A DNA stretch of 64,000 nucleotides from Arthrobacter gallicola (GTDB lineage Bacteria; Actinomycetota; Actinomycetes; Actinomycetales; Micrococcaceae), in the NCBI RefSeq assembly GCF_014836775.1, contig NZ_JACSQD010000002.1:118674-182673 (forward strand), written 5' to 3'. The position numbers were made by a program, and so were the translations under genes. Numbering within the stretch: position 1 is the first letter of the stretch; each line of letters begins with the position of its first letter. Below are positions 7,546-15,902 of this stretch, piece after piece. The notes under the pieces are model-generated. The model was not told the DNA's origin and did no database searches. It saw nothing but the letters and a program-made list of their open reading frames with translations.

Positions 7546-9150
7546 CTAGGGTCGGTCCACGAGGATCCACGCAGCGCCGTCGGGTGGGAGGAGCCCTTCC
7601 GGAGTCAGCGGCGCTGACGAGAGCAGGACAGTGCCCTCCGGAAGCGGGACAGATGCATCGCCCATCGCCACGGCAAGCAGGAACTGCTCCCCGCGTGCGC
7701 ACAGCAGCAGCCCATGGTCTCCAACGCGCCATTCGCAGGCATCACCGGGCGCGAAAATCTCCTTCTCCAGCAACTGCCCGCGCAGCCGGAGCGCGTCGGT
7801 GACCAGGTGCAGGGTCGACTCGGGATCCTTCCGGTGCGCCTCCACGGACCGCGAGCCCCAAGCAGGCGGCGTCGGCAGCCACGGGGCCGCAGTGCCGGCG
7901 GAAAAACCGTACGCGTTACCGGGTGCAGTGGTCCACGGCAATGGCACGCGGGCGCCGTCGCGGGACACGCCGCCGCGGGCCCACATGGGATCCGCGCGGG
8001 CGTGCAGGGGCACGTCGACGTCGGGCAGGTTGAGTTCCTGACCCTGGTAAATGTAGGCACCGCCGGGCAGTCCGAGGATGGCGAGCAGGCCCGCACGCGC
8101 GCGGCGGATTCCGCGTTCCCCGCCACCGAACCGGGTCACGGACCGGGGAACATCGTGGTTCTCCAGTGCCCAGGTCGGCGGCGCGCCGTGGGCCCTGCGG
8201 GCAGCTTCCAGCTCCGTGCCGACGGCGGCCCAGGCCGCGGCGTCCCAGCCCAGCTTCACGAAGGCATAGGCGAAGGCCTGGTGCATCTCATCCTGCCGGG
8301 TGTACCGGGCGGCACGGTCCGGTGCCAGGTTCACCTCGCCGACAAGGATCCGTTCAGGAGAGTACGTTTCGGCCAGCCGGCGCCAGCGCCGGTACACCTC
8401 GTGCACGTCCTCCTGGTCGGAGACCTGCGGGTTGGAGCGCAGGCCGTCGACGACGGCGTCGGTGCCCGCAGCGTCCGGCAGGCCGTCGGCCTTGAACAGG
8501 GCGTGGGCCACATCAATCCGGAGACCGTCCACCCCCTTGTCGAACCAGAACCGGAGCACGGCTTCGAAATAGTCCCCCACTGCCGGGTTGCGCCAGTTCC
8601 AGTCCGGCTGCTCCGGGGAGAAGAGGTGCAGGTACCACTCGCGGTCCGTGTCGGAGCCGGGGTTCACCCGGCTCCAGGCGCGGCCGCCGAAAACGCTCTG
8701 CCAGTTATTCGGCGGGGCACCGGCGTCGTTCCCGGTCTCGAAGTGGAACATTGCCCGTTCGGGCGAACCCGGCCCGGCGGCGACGGCGGCCCGGAACAGC
8801 GGATGCTCCGAGGAACAGTGGTTGGGCACCACGTCCAGGAGGATCCGCAGCCCCAGGGCGTGGGCCGATTCGAGCAGCTCGTCGAACTGCTCCATGGTGC
8901 CGAAGAGCGGGTCCACGCCGCAGTAATCGCTGACGTCATACCCCTGATCCACCTGCGGGGAGGGCTGGAACGGGGTCATCCAGATGCCGTCCACCCCCAG
9001 CGACGCAATGTAGGGCAGGCGCTCCAGCAGCCCGGCGAGGTCGCCCACACCGTCGCCGTCGCCGTCAGCGAAGGACCGCGGGTACACCTGGTAGATGACG
9101 GCGTCCTGCCACCACCCGGGCCGCTGTCCGCGGATCGCCGAGCCGCTCAT
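7546..9150 (-). CDS. GH13 alpha-glucosidase
   Basis: A 534-residue glycoside hydrolase of family 13 (oligo-1,6-/alpha-glucosidase type). Conserved regions are DVVPNH, GLRIDVAH with nucleophile D213, ILVGEVN with acid/base E272, and ENHD with transition-state stabiliser D333. The N-terminus (WWQDAVIYQVYPRSFAD) is typical, and there is no signal peptide, so it acts in the cytosol on imported oligosaccharide. Its ATG overlaps the stop of the permease gene (ATGA at 9147-9150), so it is the last gene of the sugar operon. Confidence 0.95.
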   Translation of the reverse strand: MSGSAIRGQRPGWWQDAVIYQVYPRSFADGDGDGVGDLAGLLERLPYIASLGVDGIWMTPFQPSPQVDQGYDVSDYCGVDPLFGTMEQFDELLESAHALGLRILLDVVPNHCSSEHPLFRAAVAAGPGSPERAMFHFETGNDAGAPPNNWQSVFGGRAWSRVNPGSDTDREWYLHLFSPEQPDWNWRNPAVGDYFEAVLRFWFDKGVDGLRIDVAHALFKADGLPDAAGTDAVVDGLRSNPQVSDQEDVHEVYRRWRRLAETYSPERILVGEVNLAPDRAARYTRQDEMHQAFAYAFVKLGWDAAAWAAVGTELEAARRAHGAPPTWALENHDVPRSVTRFGGGERGIRRARAGLLAILGLPGGAYIYQGQELNLPDVDVPLHARADPMWARGGVSRDGARVPLPWTTAPGNAYGFSAGTAAPWLPTPPAWGSRSVEAHRKDPESTLHLVTDALRLRGQLLEKEIFAPGDACEWRVGDHGLLLCARGEQFLLAVAMGDASVPLPEGTVLLSSAPLTPEGLLPPDGAAWILVDRP

Positions 9151-10037
9151 TTGGTGCCTCCCGAGGTGAGTCCTTCGACGATGCGGCGCTGGAAGATGAG
9201 GACCATGATCACCAGCGGAATGGTGACGATCACGCCCGCTGCCATCTGCTCGCCGAAGGGCGCCTGGAACTCCGTGGCCCCGGTGAACTTCGAAATGGCG
9301 ACCGTGGCGGTCTGCAGTTCGGGGTTGTTGATCATCGACAGCGCAATGATGAACTCGTTCCAGCTGTGAATGAACGTGAGGATCGCCGTCGTGAAGACGC
9401 CGGGCGCGGCCAACGGCAGGAGAATTTTCCGGAACGCCTGCCACTTGGTGCAGCCGTCGATCATCGCGGCCTCCTCCAGATCGAAGGGAAGCGCCTTCAT
9501 AAACGTCGTCAGGTTCCAGACCGCCAGCGGAATCGCGAAGGACAGGTTGGGCACGACCATTGCCTGGTAGGTGTTGATCCAGCCAATGTCCGTGAACAGG
9601 CGCAGCAGCGGCACCACCACGGAGATGCCCGGGAACATGGAGGTGGCGATGACGAGCCCTAGGATCACGGATTTGAACCGGAAGTTCAGCCGCGAGATGG
9701 CATATGCGGCGAAGATTCCCAGGACCAGGGCCGCCGTCGTCGTAATTCCGGCGACGATCAGGCTGTTCAGGAGGGCCTTGCCAAACAGTGTGGATCCGTC
9801 GAAGACCTTCAGGTAGTTCTCCACGGAAAACGGTTCCGGGATCAGGGTGTTGTCGAAAATGTCTGCCGTGCGGCGGAAGCTCGAGACCAGCATCCAGTAG
9901 AACGGCGAGAGGCAGTACACAAAGATGGCCCCGAGGCCGGCGTAGGTGAGGTAATTCTTCCAGCCGCGTTTTTTGGGTGCGCGCTGCGGAGCGTCGTCGG
10001 AGGTATCGGTGCGGGTGAGCAGGGGAGTTTGGGTCAT
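9147..10037 (-). CDS. Sugar ABC transporter permease (MalG type)
   Basis: A 296-residue inner-membrane permease with six predicted helices and the EAA loop EEAAMIDGCTKWQAFRKILL that docks the ATPase. The C-terminal helix (GVIVTIPLVIMVLIFQRRIV) is typical of the MalG/CUT1 family. It starts 4 bases inside the preceding permease gene and overlaps the glucosidase gene downstream. No ATPase gene is nearby; in actinobacteria such systems commonly use a shared MsiK-like ATPase encoded elsewhere. Confidence 0.93.
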   Translation of the reverse strand: MTQTPLLTRTDTSDDAPQRAPKKRGWKNYLTYAGLGAIFVYCLSPFYWMLVSSFRRTADIFDNTLIPEPFSVENYLKVFDGSTLFGKALLNSLIVAGITTTAALVLGIFAAYAISRLNFRFKSVILGLVIATSMFPGISVVVPLLRLFTDIGWINTYQAMVVPNLSFAIPLAVWNLTTFMKALPFDLEEAAMIDGCTKWQAFRKILLPLAAPGVFTTAILTFIHSWNEFIIALSMINNPELQTATVAISKFTGATEFQAPFGEQMAAGVIVTIPLVIMVLIFQRRIVEGLTSGGTK

Positions 10038-11044
10038 GAGACTGCCTTTGCTTTCCGGGAGGTGCCGGCCTTGCGGAGGGTGCGCAGCTCCTTGGTCCCG
10101 GCGACGTCAGCGCCGAGGATTTTCACAAAGGCGATCGCCACCACGGCCACGTAGAGGAACAGGATGATGGCGAACGCCGACGCCGAGCCGTAGCGCAGCT
10201 GGTTTGATTCGTCCCAGGCCAGCATCGAGAGGGTTTCGACGGATTGTTTGCCGGGACCGATCAGCACAAACGGCAGGTCAAACATTCGAAGGGCATCGAG
10301 GAGCCGGAAGAGCACGGCGACGAGCAGGGTCGGTTTCACGAGCGGAAGGGTGATGGAACCCAGCTGGCGCCACCAGCCGGCACCGTCGATGCGGGCGGCC
10401 TCGTACACCTCCGCTGGAATAACCTGCATACCGGCCAGGACCAGCAGTCCGATGAACGGTGCTGTCTTCCAGACTTCCGCGATGATTACCGCGGCCTTTG
10501 CCTGGAATCCTTCCGCGGTCCAGAGGATTTCCGTGCCGATCAGGGTGTTGGCGATGCCGTCCGATTGGAAGATCCAGCGCCACAGCAGTCCGGAGACGGC
10601 GGTGGGGATAGCCCACGGGATGAGGATGCTGGCCCGCAGGAGGCCGCGGCCGCGGAACGCCCGGTTCATGGCCAGGGCGAGGCACAGGCCGAGCACGGTC
10701 TCGAGGGTGACGGTGGTGATGGTGAAGAACGTGGTGTTGCCCAGGGCGTTGAGGAACCGTTGGCCGGACTCCCCCACCAGGAGGTCGGTGTAGTTGGCCA
10801 GCCCGACGAAGCTCTCCCCTTCAGCGACGAAGCCGTTCTCATCCAGCCCGGATTCTTCCCGGAAGAGCGACTGGTAGAGGGCGGACACCAGGGGGTAGGC
10901 GATGACCAGGCCAAGGACCAGCAGGGTGGGAGACAGCAGCAGCGCCGCCATCCTGCCTTCACCGCTGATGCGGCCGCCTGGCTTGGGTTTTCTGGGAGGT
11001 TGGCCGTCGGGACGGCGCGGAGGCGCAGCGGTAATGGTACTCAT
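10034..11044 (-). CDS. Sugar ABC transporter permease (MalF type)
   Basis: A 336-residue permease with a cytosolic, proline-rich N-terminus (PPRRPDGQPPRKPKPGG) and six helices. The EAA motif is VYEAARIDGAGWWRQLGSIT. It pairs with the MalG-type permease, whose start overlaps its end by 4 bases. It forms the membrane channel for the oligosaccharide bound by the lipoprotein encoded upstream. Confidence 0.93.
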   Translation of the reverse strand: MSTITAAPPRRPDGQPPRKPKPGGRISGEGRMAALLLSPTLLVLGLVIAYPLVSALYQSLFREESGLDENGFVAEGESFVGLANYTDLLVGESGQRFLNALGNTTFFTITTVTLETVLGLCLALAMNRAFRGRGLLRASILIPWAIPTAVSGLLWRWIFQSDGIANTLIGTEILWTAEGFQAKAAVIIAEVWKTAPFIGLLVLAGMQVIPAEVYEAARIDGAGWWRQLGSITLPLVKPTLLVAVLFRLLDALRMFDLPFVLIGPGKQSVETLSMLAWDESNQLRYGSASAFAIILFLYVAVVAIAFVKILGADVAGTKELRTLRKAGTSRKAKAVS

Positions 11045-11123
11045 GGAGTTCCTAACTGGGCGGGAGGACGGGAATCAGGCCGGAAGGCGGCCGCCGGCAC
11101 CGGCGTCGACGGCCGCCGGCGGG

Positions 11124-12440
11124 CTATTCGGCCGAAAGCTCTTCGAGCTTTACCTGCATGTCAGCGAGGGCGGTCTCCGGATCCTTCTGCCCGGTGAGTG
11201 CCGCGTACGCCTCTTCCTGGATGGCCGTCGTCGTCGCCCCGTACTTGACGACCTGCGGCCTGGCCTGCGCGTTCTCCAGCGATTCCAGGAGTGTCGGGTA
11301 GAACGGGCGCTTTTCGACGACGGCGGGATCCTCGAGCAGCGAGGGGTAGACCGGCGCGCGCGAGCTCTTGTCCAGGCGGGCCTTCGACTCTTCCTCACTG
11401 GTGAAGAACTTAATGAAGTCCAGGGCCGTGGCCTTGTTCTGCGTGAACGGGGAAACCGCGAGGTTCCGGCCGCCCAGCGTGGAGACACCCGGGTTGTCGC
11501 CGATGCCGGGCACTGAGCTGATGCCGAATTTGTCCACGACGGCGCTGGAACCGTCCGTGGCGGTCAGCGAGGAGTAGACGAAGGGCCAGTTGCGCAGGAA
11601 CACCAGGTCACCTTCCTGGAACGCGCGGCGGCCCTGCTCCTCGATGTAGGTGATGGCGTCGCTGGGAACGAGGCCGTCGTTGAAGGCGTCCGTGAGCTGG
11701 GTGAGGCCGGCGAGGGCCTCGGGGGTGTCCACCGTCGGGGTTCCCTCGTCGAAGAGCTGGCCTCCGGCAGATCCGACGGCTTCGGTGAAGTTCACCGTCA
11801 GGGCCTCATTTTTGTCGAACTGTCCCGCATAGCAGGACATCCCGTCGGCCTCCGGGAGGGCCAGCACTTTCTCACACGCGGCCGTCATCTCTTCCCAGTT
11901 CGTGGGCGGGGCATCGATGCCGGCAGCCTGCAGCAGGTCCGTGCGGTAGTAGAGCAGGGCGCCGTCCGTGTAATACGGGGCGCCGTACAGAGTGCCGCGG
12001 TAGGTGGCGGTCTCCACTGCGGCAGGGACCATGCTGTCGGTCGGCAGCGCATCCTCCGGCATCGGCATAATCCACCGGTTGGCGGCGAACTCGGAGGTCC
12101 AGACGACGTCCAGGTTCAGCACGCTGAAGGTGTCCGACTCGATCTGGGCGTTCTGCACCAGCTGCTGGCGCTGCTGGTCCGCGGAATCGGGCAGCTCGAT
12201 GAACGTCACCTGCTCATCGGGGTGCTCGGCGTTCCATTTGTCGATGGTGTCCTGCGCGGCGCCGGAGGCGTCCCGGGAGGAGACATAGTTGATGGGTCCC
12301 CGGCCTTCGAACGCGGCGGCCGCGTCCTGCTGCGCTTCCGGGGACTCGGCGCCGCCACCGCAGCCGGTGAGCGCCAGGGCGGAGATGGTCAGTGCTGCCG
12401 TTCCGAGAAGAATCTGCCGATAGTGGCGTCGTTGCCTCAT
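11124..12440 (-). CDS. Extracellular solute-binding lipoprotein of the sugar ABC transporter
   Basis: A 438-residue family 1 solute-binding protein. A lipoprotein signal peptide ends in the lipobox LALTGC with lipid-modified C27. The mature protein has typical features: FIELPDSADQQRQQLVQNAQ, NLDVVWTSEFAANRW and ALDFIKFFTSEEE. It would be tethered outside the membrane and deliver alpha-glucosides to the two permeases. It lies 29 bases downstream of the LacI gene, in one operon. Confidence 0.94.
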   Translation of the reverse strand: MRQRRHYRQILLGTAALTISALALTGCGGGAESPEAQQDAAAAFEGRGPINYVSSRDASGAAQDTIDKWNAEHPDEQVTFIELPDSADQQRQQLVQNAQIESDTFSVLNLDVVWTSEFAANRWIMPMPEDALPTDSMVPAAVETATYRGTLYGAPYYTDGALLYYRTDLLQAAGIDAPPTNWEEMTAACEKVLALPEADGMSCYAGQFDKNEALTVNFTEAVGSAGGQLFDEGTPTVDTPEALAGLTQLTDAFNDGLVPSDAITYIEEQGRRAFQEGDLVFLRNWPFVYSSLTATDGSSAVVDKFGISSVPGIGDNPGVSTLGGRNLAVSPFTQNKATALDFIKFFTSEEESKARLDKSSRAPVYPSLLEDPAVVEKRPFYPTLLESLENAQARPQVVKYGATTTAIQEEAYAALTGQKDPETALADMQVKLEELSAE

Positions 12441-12469
12441 GCTGTGCTCCTTAGAGTGGTGCGTTGCTC

Positions 12470-13486
12470 TTACAGTTCCTGGCTGGGCTGGTGCTGGTGT
12501 GCGGGGTGCTGGTGTGCGGGCGGTCCGGTGGATCCGCGGGCAATGATGGAGTGCGGCATAATGCGCGGCCCGAGGTTGCGGGCGCGCAGCAGTTTCCGGA
12601 CCGCTGCCCGTCCCATCTCCTCCAGGGGCTGGGCGACGGTGCTGAGCGGCGGGTGGACGTGCTGGGCCGTGGAGGTGTTGTCGAAGCCGAGCACCGAAAC
12701 ATCGTCCGGAACGCGGCGGCCGCGTTCCTGCAGTTCGTTGACGGCGGCGGCTGCCATTTCGTCGCTGACGGCGAAGATGGCGGTGAGGTCCGGGTCCTGC
12801 CGCAGCAGCTCATCCAAGCCCGGGGCACCGCTGTCATAGAAGAACGTGCCGTGCGCGACGACGGGCGGGTGGCCTGCCTCCGCCATGGCCCGTTCGTAGC
12901 CGCGCTGCCGGGGGTGGGCCACGAACACCGACGCCGGATCTCCGGCGAGCAGGCCGATGCGCCGGTGCCCTAGGGACAGCAGGTACCGGGTGGCATCGTA
13001 GGCGGCCCGCTCGTCATCAATGGAGACGCTGGGAGAGCCGGACCTGTCGCTGATGGCGACCGAGATGATCGGGATGTTCGGGCCGAGGATCTGCCGCGTT
13101 TCCTGCGTGATCACCGCGGAAATAAGGATTACGCCTGCTGCCCGGTAAGTCCGCAGCGTCCGCAGGTAGCCGTCAATAAAGACGGACTGGAGTCCCGTCC
13201 GGCCCAGCATGACGGCGTAGCCCTGCTCGCGTGCTGCTTCCTCGACGCCGCGCATCACTTCGGAGGCGAGCGCGTCAGAAACCATGGGGGCAAGGAGTCC
13301 GATAACCGACGTCTGCCGGGTCTTCAGCCCGCGGGCCATGAAGTCGGTCTCGTAGTTGAGGGAGGTGACGGCTTCTTCGACGCGGCGCCGGGTTTCCTCG
13401 GAGTAGCCCACAAGTCCGTTGACCACGCGGGAGACGGTCGCCGGAGATACGCCGGCATGCTTGGCGACGTCCCTGATGGTTACCAT
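12470..13486 (-). CDS. LacI-family transcriptional regulator of the sugar operon
   Basis: A 338-residue LacI/GalR regulator. The helix-turn-helix and hinge are at residues 1-60 (TIRDVAKHAGVSPATVSRVV and the YSEETRRRVEEAV helix). A periplasmic-binding-protein-like sensor domain follows (GHRRIGLLAGDP, then VLGFDNTSTAQHVHPPLSTV). The tail is rich in His, Pro and Ala (PPAHQHPAHQHQPSQEL), which is unusual. As first gene of the operon with an operator about 65 bases upstream, it probably autoregulates and senses an imported sugar. Confidence 0.93.
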   Translation of the reverse strand: MVTIRDVAKHAGVSPATVSRVVNGLVGYSEETRRRVEEAVTSLNYETDFMARGLKTRQTSVIGLLAPMVSDALASEVMRGVEEAAREQGYAVMLGRTGLQSVFIDGYLRTLRTYRAAGVILISAVITQETRQILGPNIPIISVAISDRSGSPSVSIDDERAAYDATRYLLSLGHRRIGLLAGDPASVFVAHPRQRGYERAMAEAGHPPVVAHGTFFYDSGAPGLDELLRQDPDLTAIFAVSDEMAAAAVNELQERGRRVPDDVSVLGFDNTSTAQHVHPPLSTVAQPLEEMGRAAVRKLLRARNLGPRIMPHSIIARGSTGPPAHQHPAHQHQPSQEL

Positions 13487-13550
13487 GACCCTCCTCTGTT
13501 CGGACTTCGTGTGGACTCCGTGCGGACGCTGTTCGGACTCCGTGCGGACG

Positions 13551-13573
13551 CAAACGGTTTACGTAAACGATTG
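13551..13573. promoter_or_regulatory. LacI-type operator
   Basis: The core GTTTACGTAAAC (13557-13568) is a perfect 12-base palindrome. Outer CAA (13551-13553) and TTG (13571-13573) extend the symmetry to 23 bases, with CG-centred half-sites as in LacI/GalR operators. It lies upstream of the lacI-type gene. A direct repeat with CGGACTCCGTGCGGACG lies between it and the start codon. A related word, TTTCGTAAACAG, is at 13620. Confidence 0.75.
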
Positions 13574-13739
13574 CGCGACTCGCGTCACACCCTAAGCAGA
13601 TATTTCTGAGATCCATGATGTTTCGTAAACAGAGCCGAAAAGATGTCTGGTTTCTGGGGGCAAGTTCTTCTTCTGCGGGGATCGTCCTTTAGGGTTGGCC
13701 GTGTCTCACGCCTGCCTACAGAATCTGAGCGAACCGCCC

Positions 13740-14160
13740 ATGCCAGCGCACCATTTCAGCCCGCAGCTCCACCAAGTCCACGGCCCCCTTCTCGCACTTC
13801 GTCTCGCACGGTGCAACTGGCTATACGGCTGGAATTATTGGCCAGCGAGCCGACGACGGTTCCCTGGTCTCGGAAGATGTTGCGGCGCAGTGCGAGGCAA
13901 TGATGAAAAACCTGAGAACGCTGTTGGAAGAACTCGACTTGAGTCTTTCGGATCTCCTGCGCACCACCATTTATCTGACCGATTACCGAGAGTTTGAAAC
14001 AATTAACGCTGTGTACGCCAGCTATGTGCGTGAACCCTTCCCTGCCCGGACAACAGTTCAGGCAGCGGCGCTACCGCTCGGCGCGAAGGTCCAGATCGAC
14101 GCAGTCATCGCCCTCCGGGATGCGGGCTCTTCTCCTGACCGGATCCTTAGTGACGGCTAA
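13740..14160 (+). pseudogene. RidA/YjgF-family protein, frameshifted just after its start codon
   Basis: One reading frame from about 13752 encodes a RidA protein (STAPFSHFVSHGATGYTAG, then GQRADDGSLVSEDVAAQ and RTTIYLTDYREFETINAVY), which deaminates reactive enamines/imines. That frame has no ATG or GTG before the internal ATG at 13900, because a TGA stops it upstream. The ATG at 13740 is one base out of frame: its sequence is ATGCCAGCGCACC, and removing one C would give MQRTISARSSTKSTAPFSHF, a normal RidA N-terminus. So a single-base insertion at 13742-13744, or a sequencing error, splits the gene. Confidence 0.72.
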
Positions 14161-14184
14161 TCCGTGAAGACGGACGTTTTCTCC

Positions 14185-14787
14185 TCAATCGGCGGGAACA
14201 TTCGCGAGACGACCAATTCCGAAACTCGCGCCGCGGGACTGTCTCGCAGAGCCTGCCGGGGGCGGCGGCTGGTCCTTCCCCTCGCCGTCGGGCTCTCCCA
14301 GCGCGGCGCGCAGCTGCTGTTTTATCCGCGCCAGCCGTGACCGCGCGGTTGATGGATTGATACCCAGGACGGCCGCTGCCTCGTGGGACGCCAGGCCGTC
14401 CCAGTAGGTCAGCCGGACCAGCTCGGCGTCCTCCTCCGGCAGGCGGTCGAGTGCATCCCGCACCTCCAGGGCTGTGTCTTCCAGCGCCGGTTCGTTCTGG
14501 AGCCGCATATCTTTCACCAAACGCTCAACTGCAGCGGAGCGGCGGGCCAGCTTGCGGCGGGAGTCCCGCAGGACGTTGTGCGCGGTGGTGAACAGCCACA
14601 TCCGGCCCTGGGTTGGATCCGCCGGCACCCGACGGCGCAACTTCCACGCGGTGAGCAGCAATTCGCCGTATGCTTCCGCGGCATCGCCGTCGTTCAGCAG
14701 ACGGCGTTGGAAATACCGCAGCAGGTCGTCGGCATTGGCGCGGACGAGCTCATCGATCAACGACGCCGTCTCGCTCGCGTTACTCAC
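14185..14787 (-). CDS. ECF-type RNA polymerase sigma factor
   Basis: A 200-residue group 4 sigma factor. Region 2 is at about residues 20-95 (LLRYFQRRLLNDGDAAEAYG, then RMWLFTTAHNVLRDSRRKL) and region 4 at about 110-165 (LDRLPEEDAELVRLTYWDG, then AAAVLGINPSTARSRLARIK). A disordered proline-rich tail follows. It starts at GTG 14787, overlapping the stop of the membrane protein gene by 4 bases. The partner is probably the anti-sigma factor, although sigma genes more often come first. Confidence 0.88.
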   Translation of the reverse strand: MSNASETASLIDELVRANADDLLRYFQRRLLNDGDAAEAYGELLLTAWKLRRRVPADPTQGRMWLFTTAHNVLRDSRRKLARRSAAVERLVKDMRLQNEPALEDTALEVRDALDRLPEEDAELVRLTYWDGLASHEAAAVLGINPSTARSRLARIKQQLRAALGEPDGEGKDQPPPPAGSARQSRGASFGIGRLANVPAD

Positions 14788-15374
14788 TGGCAGCCCTGCG
14801 TGATGCTGAACAGGCTCACGGGGCCTTGTCCTTCCGGGGTTCGCAGGCCTCGGTTTTCTATCTCCGCAAACAGAAGGTCAGCTACGGTCCCGTGAACGGC
14901 GAACTGTGTGATCTCATCGGGACTGTTGTGCAGGACGCCGGGGGTGCCGTCGCCGAACGGTTTGTCGTTTTCTGCCTCCGCGCGAGCTCTCGCAGCGGAC
15001 GTGTCCAGAGTGTTGAGGTCGAGTCCCGCGACGAACTCACGGGCGGCGGCGACCTCCGGTGCATCGTCTGGAACTCCATCCGGCTCAACTCTGAGAGCGG
15101 AGTAACAGGTCTGGCCGTTTGGGCCGGGGAACTGGTAAACGTTGTCGGCTGTCCACCCCCAGGGGGTCTGCATACCGTTGCCGGCCACCGCGACTGTTCC
15201 TCCGGCTGCGAGCACAGCGGAAGCCGCCGCGCCGGCCGCCCAGACGCGGAGGGTCCGCTGACGCCGTCTCCGCGCTCCTTCCAGGATCCGCGTACTGTGC
15301 TCAGCCAGCCCCAGCGGCTGGGATACGTGCGGGGCCGCTGCGCGGATCCGGGTTTCCAGGTCGAGATCATTCAT
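14784..15374 (-). CDS. Single-pass membrane protein, probable anti-sigma partner
   Basis: The 196 residues have a cytosolic N-terminus (MNDLDLETRIRAAAPHVS, then a basic RRRRQRTLR stretch). One transmembrane helix follows (residues about 43-66, VWAAGAAASAVLAAGGTVAV), then an extracytoplasmic domain of about 130 residues with cysteines (QTCYSAL, ITQGCQ). The N-terminal pattern with ILEGARRRR is common in actinobacterial proteins encoded next to ECF sigma factors. There is no HXXXCXXC zinc motif, so a ZAS-type anti-sigma is ruled out. It overlaps the sigma start, so they are cotranscribed. Confidence 0.65.
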   Translation of the reverse strand: MNDLDLETRIRAAAPHVSQPLGLAEHSTRILEGARRRRQRTLRVWAAGAAASAVLAAGGTVAVAGNGMQTPWGWTADNVYQFPGPNGQTCYSALRVEPDGVPDDAPEVAAAREFVAGLDLNTLDTSAARARAEAENDKPFGDGTPGVLHNSPDEITQFAVHGTVADLLFAEIENRGLRTPEGQGPVSLFSITQGCQ

Positions 15375-15902
15375 GAGGGTGCCGCCTTCCTGACAGATGC
15401 TTTACCCATACATGGCCGCAGGCCCCACGATTGTCCACCGACTCAGGAGTCTCTTTGGCCGTCGGCCTACGGTAGCAACCGCTCTGAAGATGCTTTACTG
15501 GCCATTCCAGTCGCGGAAGTCTCCCCATCCGGTATTCCCGAAGCTAGGGCTCTGCCCGCCGCTGAGGATCGAAGCGCGCCGGTAGCTTGAACCGATGACC
15601 TCCCGGGGCTGTGCTTCCGTGCCGGACCCCCTCAATCGGCGGCCAACAATCCGGGACGCACGGAATCCTTGGGCCCTGGGCTCTCCCCAGCCAGCGGCCG
15701 GGAACCGGCAGGAATTATGCCGAGCGCCAGCCAACCGCATCCTCCGCCCCTATTGCGCGGCGGCTATCTGGCGGACACTGAGGACATTGGCCCCGGGACC
15801 ACGGCGCCGGTTTGCGTATCGGCCTCAAGTTCCGGGATGCCGCCGTCAACAGCCCTCCAACGAGGACCATCAGGCGGACCCAGGTACCGGAAAGGCATTC
15901 CG
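15375..15902. other. Intergenic region without a recognisable gene
   Basis: This 528-base gap separates the divergent sigma/anti-sigma operon from the gene at 15903. I find no supported gene on either strand. A short reverse-strand stretch near 15495-15590 reads SFGNTGWGDFRDWNGQ before a stop and could be a decayed C-terminus. The region should hold the promoter of the sigma operon, possibly autoregulated, and that of the bactofilin-like gene. Confidence 0.4.

Noticed and set aside
7714..9369. Long plus-strand open frame of about 550 codons
   Set aside because: It is antisense to the GH13 gene, whose catalytic motifs are intact. Long antisense frames are expected in G+C-rich DNA.
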